The position numbers were made by a program, and so were the translations under genes. From an uncultured Monoglobus sp. (GTDB lineage: Bacteria; Bacillota; Clostridia; Monoglobales; Monoglobaceae), in assembly GCA_947585115.1 (NCBI GenBank), contig CANPWW010000008.1, positions 1-48,488 of the forward strand: a DNA stretch of 48,488 nt. Direction: 5' to 3'. Shown piece by piece: positions 46,309 through 48,488 of the stretch. How positions within the stretch are numbered: the stretch's first letter is position 1; the number at the start of each line of letters is the position of its first letter. The notes beneath the pieces were generated by a model. That model was not told where the DNA came from, did no database searches, and saw nothing but the letters and a program-made list of their open reading frames with translations.

Positions 46309-48488
46309 AATATTCCGGTGTCCAGTAGTGCTGATTGTATATATCGGTCAGGCGGTAGGTGCGCTTGGTCTCGCCGCCCGCGTCCACGTTGCTTATCTGC
46401 ATGTTTTCGGTGACGGTCATGGGCTCGCCGAGATAATAGCTGTCGGTGTACGTTCCGTCGTAGCTGTAATAGTCGCAGAGGAATTCAAGCGTGTCGCCGG
46501 AATTCAGCGCGGTCAGGCCCTTTGCCTCGGTACCCGTCTCACTCTCGTCATAAGCGGTCCTGGCGCCGAGTATATAACCGTAGGGGTTCTCATTGTCGAA
46601 CACCAGCATAAGGTCGACCCGCTCGCCGTTCAGCATGGCGGGCACGCATCCTCTTATCGTGTAGCTGTCGCCGTCCTCGGTCTCGTCGAGGAAATAGTAC
46701 GCCACGGGCTGACCGTTTATCGCGAGCCACGTGTTGTCGTCCGACGCTACAAGATTTCCGTCGTCGTCAAAATCATATATGTTGTCAAGACCCAGATCAA
46801 TATATCCCTCGCCGTCGTCGTAAAACATATTGAGCTCGACGCTGCCGATCATGTCCCACTGGTTCTCGCTGAGCTTGAGCACTGTTTGGCCGTCTCTGTT
46901 CCGCTTCCACTCGAGGTCCTCGGGGTCGAATCTGTTGTCCTCGAGGAATTTTTTGTTTTCCTCGATCACCCTCGCGCTCTCGGTCAAAAAGCCCGAGTTC
47001 GAGGCGTCAAGCCCCGAGATGCCGCTTGCGCTGCCGCCCATAAGGCTGCCGAGTATCTCGGATATCATGTCGGAGCCCGCGGCTCCGCCTCCGCCGCCGA
47101 GACCCAGAAGCGAGCCCAGCGGGTTTCCGGTGCCGCCAGCCAGCGACTGGCCGCCGACCTCAAGGCCAGCGAATTCCTGGATACAGCGGGTGTAATCCTC
47201 GTCCATGCCTATCTGCTTATAGGTCCTTACCATCGAGTCAACGTTTCTGACGTTGTCATACGGGAAGTATATCGAAATTCCGTAGGAATTCGCCATCGTC
47301 CTTGAGGTGCGGTTGTACTTCACCGCTCCGTTCAGCGCCTTGACGAGCGCGCCCGCCTCGGGCGTGTTCAGGTTCTTCGCCAGATGTATCAGATCGACCT
47401 GATCTATGCCGCTCGAGCGGGCGAACTCTTTCGCGCCGGCTCTTGCGTTTGAGACTATGTTATATTTTTTGTCCTGTATCAGCTTGCCTATCGACTGGGC
47501 GAACATCGAGAAATCGTCCTCGGTCGTCTCTATCTCGGCAAGATCCACCACAGACAATGTCGTTGACTGTCCGCCCGCGCTCTGCGCCGAGGCGAAAACA
47601 AAGTCGTCGCATATGATCTTGCCTATCTCGGTCGTCGGTACCGAGGTGTTTTGAGACACCGCGTTCAGCCAGTTTGTGTAGTACCAGCCGGTGCCCGGTT
47701 CGGTCTCCTCGGAGGCTATCAGATAGTCTCCGCAGCGGCTGAGCATCAGCGCGTTTTCCATTGTCGCCATCAGGCAGGCGTCGAAACCTATAAAGTCAAA
47801 GGTCACGCCGCTGTTTTTGAGCGCCTGATCTATACCCGCCAGCGTCATGGAACCGCTTGACGCGTGCTTCTGGTCGTAGCCGTAGCCGCTGATCGATCCG
47901 CCTCCGTGGTCCCACAGGATCAGCTCGTTGCGGTTGGCCGGGAAGTTTTTGGCGCACCATTGAATATATCCGGTCAGCGTGTTCGGGCTCGTCATCGCGT
48001 CGTCGCCCGCGTCCCGGACAAGCGGGATAAGATTCCCGTTTTTGATCTGATATATCTGGTTGACGCGGCTGCTTACCACGTTATTGCGCCAGCCCTGACA
48101 GCCTCCGGTATACACGATCAGGTTGACGTTGTCGGCGATATCCGCACGCGCCATCTCCTGGAGGTCCGAGGTCGCCATGCCGCCTTTTTGCTCAAGGTCG
48201 GTGCCGCACATATAGACCATGATCGTCATGGTGTCTTGGCCGTTTCCGATTATGTTAGTTCGCTTGGCTCTGGCTCCGCCCGCCACCGAGGTGTTGAGGT
48301 AGCCCGTGTTGCCTCCGCTGTATGTGCCGCTGTTGTTCGCGCCGTAGTTCACGCTCTCCTCGTTCATAGCCGAGCCGCTGTACCAGCCGCCCGTCTGCGC
48401 GCCGCTGTTTTCGTAGTTGGTATAGAGCGTGTGATCATCCGAAATTCCGTTGTCGTAGCCCATAAGATTGCCGCCGATCAGGCCTCCG
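46307..48488 (-). CDS. Clostripain-family (C11) cysteine peptidase, N-terminus beyond the window
   Basis: At least 718 residues from an internal Met at 48463; the frame stays open to the window edge through Gly-rich codons (GGLIGGNL), so the true start probably lies outside. Counting from that Met, the C11 domain begins at about 78 (TIMVYMCGTDLE), with the catalytic pair His186 (LWDHGGG) and Cys230 (FDACLM). A Gly-rich segment at about 435-480 precedes a C-terminal beta-rich domain (about 510-718). C11 peptidases usually cleave after Arg or Lys, often extracellularly or after self-processing. A bidirectional terminator is shared with brnTA. Confidence 0.9.
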   Translation of the reverse strand, partial: GGLIGGNLMGYDNGISDDHTLYTNYENSGAQTGGWYSGSAMNEESVNYGANNSGTYSGGNTGYLNTSVAGGARAKRTNIIGNGQDTMTIMVYMCGTDLEQKGGMATSDLQEMARADIADNVNLIVYTGGCQGWRNNVVSSRVNQIYQIKNGNLIPLVRDAGDDAMTSPNTLTGYIQWCAKNFPANRNELILWDHGGGSISGYGYDQKHASSGSMTLAGIDQALKNSGVTFDFIGFDACLMATMENALMLSRCGDYLIASEETEPGTGWYYTNWLNAVSQNTSVPTTEIGKIICDDFVFASAQSAGGQSTTLSVVDLAEIETTEDDFSMFAQSIGKLIQDKKYNIVSNARAGAKEFARSSGIDQVDLIHLAKNLNTPEAGALVKALNGAVKYNRTSRTMANSYGISIYFPYDNVRNVDSMVRTYKQIGMDEDYTRCIQEFAGLEVGGQSLAGGTGNPLGSLLGLGGGGGAAGSDMISEILGSLMGGSASGISGLDASNSGFLTESARVIEENKKFLEDNRFDPEDLEWKRNRDGQTVLKLSENQWDMIGSVELNMFYDDGEGYIDLGLDNIYDFDDDGNLVASDDNTWLAINGQPVAYYFLDETEDGDSYTIRGCVPAMLNGERVDLMLVFDNENPYGYILGARTAYDESETGTEAKGLTALNSGDTLEFLCDYYSYDGTYTDSYYLGEPMTVTENMQISNVDAGGETKRTYRLTDIYNQHYWTPEY

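Noticed and set aside
1-48488. rRNA, tRNA or prophage genes
   Set aside because: No tRNA cloverleaf with a GTTCGA-type T loop in a suitable place, no rRNA-like sequence and no phage structural or integrase gene was recognised by eye; a tRNAscan/Infernal run would settle this.

Overview
The window reads as chromosomal DNA of an uncultured, probably gut-associated member of the Clostridia (Bacillota). The evidence is rubredoxin, a clostripain-type peptidase, 2-hydroxyacyl-CoA dehydratase-type activase genes, six SLH-domain surface proteins, strong AGGAGG ribosome binding sites, and sigma-A promoters with 17-18 bp spacing in front of most transcription units. I recognised no rRNA, tRNA, CRISPR array, prophage or complete insertion sequence.

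Layout. 0-2.3 kb: rubredoxin and a phosphoglucomutase. 2.4-9.9 kb: a multi-pass membrane protein (possible GT-C glycosyltransferase) faces a five-gene operon on the other strand (rfbF, rfbG, a polyprenyl-phosphate glycosyltransferase, an SDR reductase, a thiamine-diphosphate enzyme). That operon looks built to make an unusual, possibly branched, CDP-activated deoxysugar and pass it to a lipid carrier. 10-17 kb: a secreted lipoprotein, two paralogous YcdB/PepSY-like secreted proteins (one with SLH repeats, one co-transcribed with a Fic enzyme), a complete-looking type I toxin-antitoxin locus, and an AbrB-zinc ribbon regulator behind a structured leader. 17-20.7 kb: a four-gene operon for a split CoA-enzyme activase/dehydratase-like system with a TSCPD protein. 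20.8-41.2 kb: a surface-layer island with two S-layer-like proteins, a 1991-residue SLH pectate lyase, a 1345-residue SLH/InlB-repeat protein, a small XRE regulator, a U32 peptidase-family protein and an SLH amidase whose leader carries a MITE. 41.6-48.5 kb: GAPDH, a 57-residue orphan protein, a leucine-rich-repeat/beta-helix surface protein behind a second copy of the structured leader, a patch of dispersed palindromic repeats, a BrnT/BrnA toxin-antitoxin pair and a clostripain-family peptidase cut by the window end.

How it fits together. Most of the window concerns the cell envelope. Phosphoglucomutase supplies glucose-1-phosphate, the rfb operon turns it into a CDP-sugar, and SLH proteins with Pro/Thr linkers would be displayed on the wall and could be the glycosylated targets (inference).

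The most interesting finding is a pair of structured 5' leaders (16615-16799 and 43097-43285). Their sequences differ but their helices match, both begin at the predicted transcription start, they share the core GCATTTTTCGTGTG, and both end in an intrinsic terminator just before the gene. I cannot match them from memory to a known riboswitch class. They look like a small cis-regulatory RNA family that controls an AbrB-like regulator and a surface protein.
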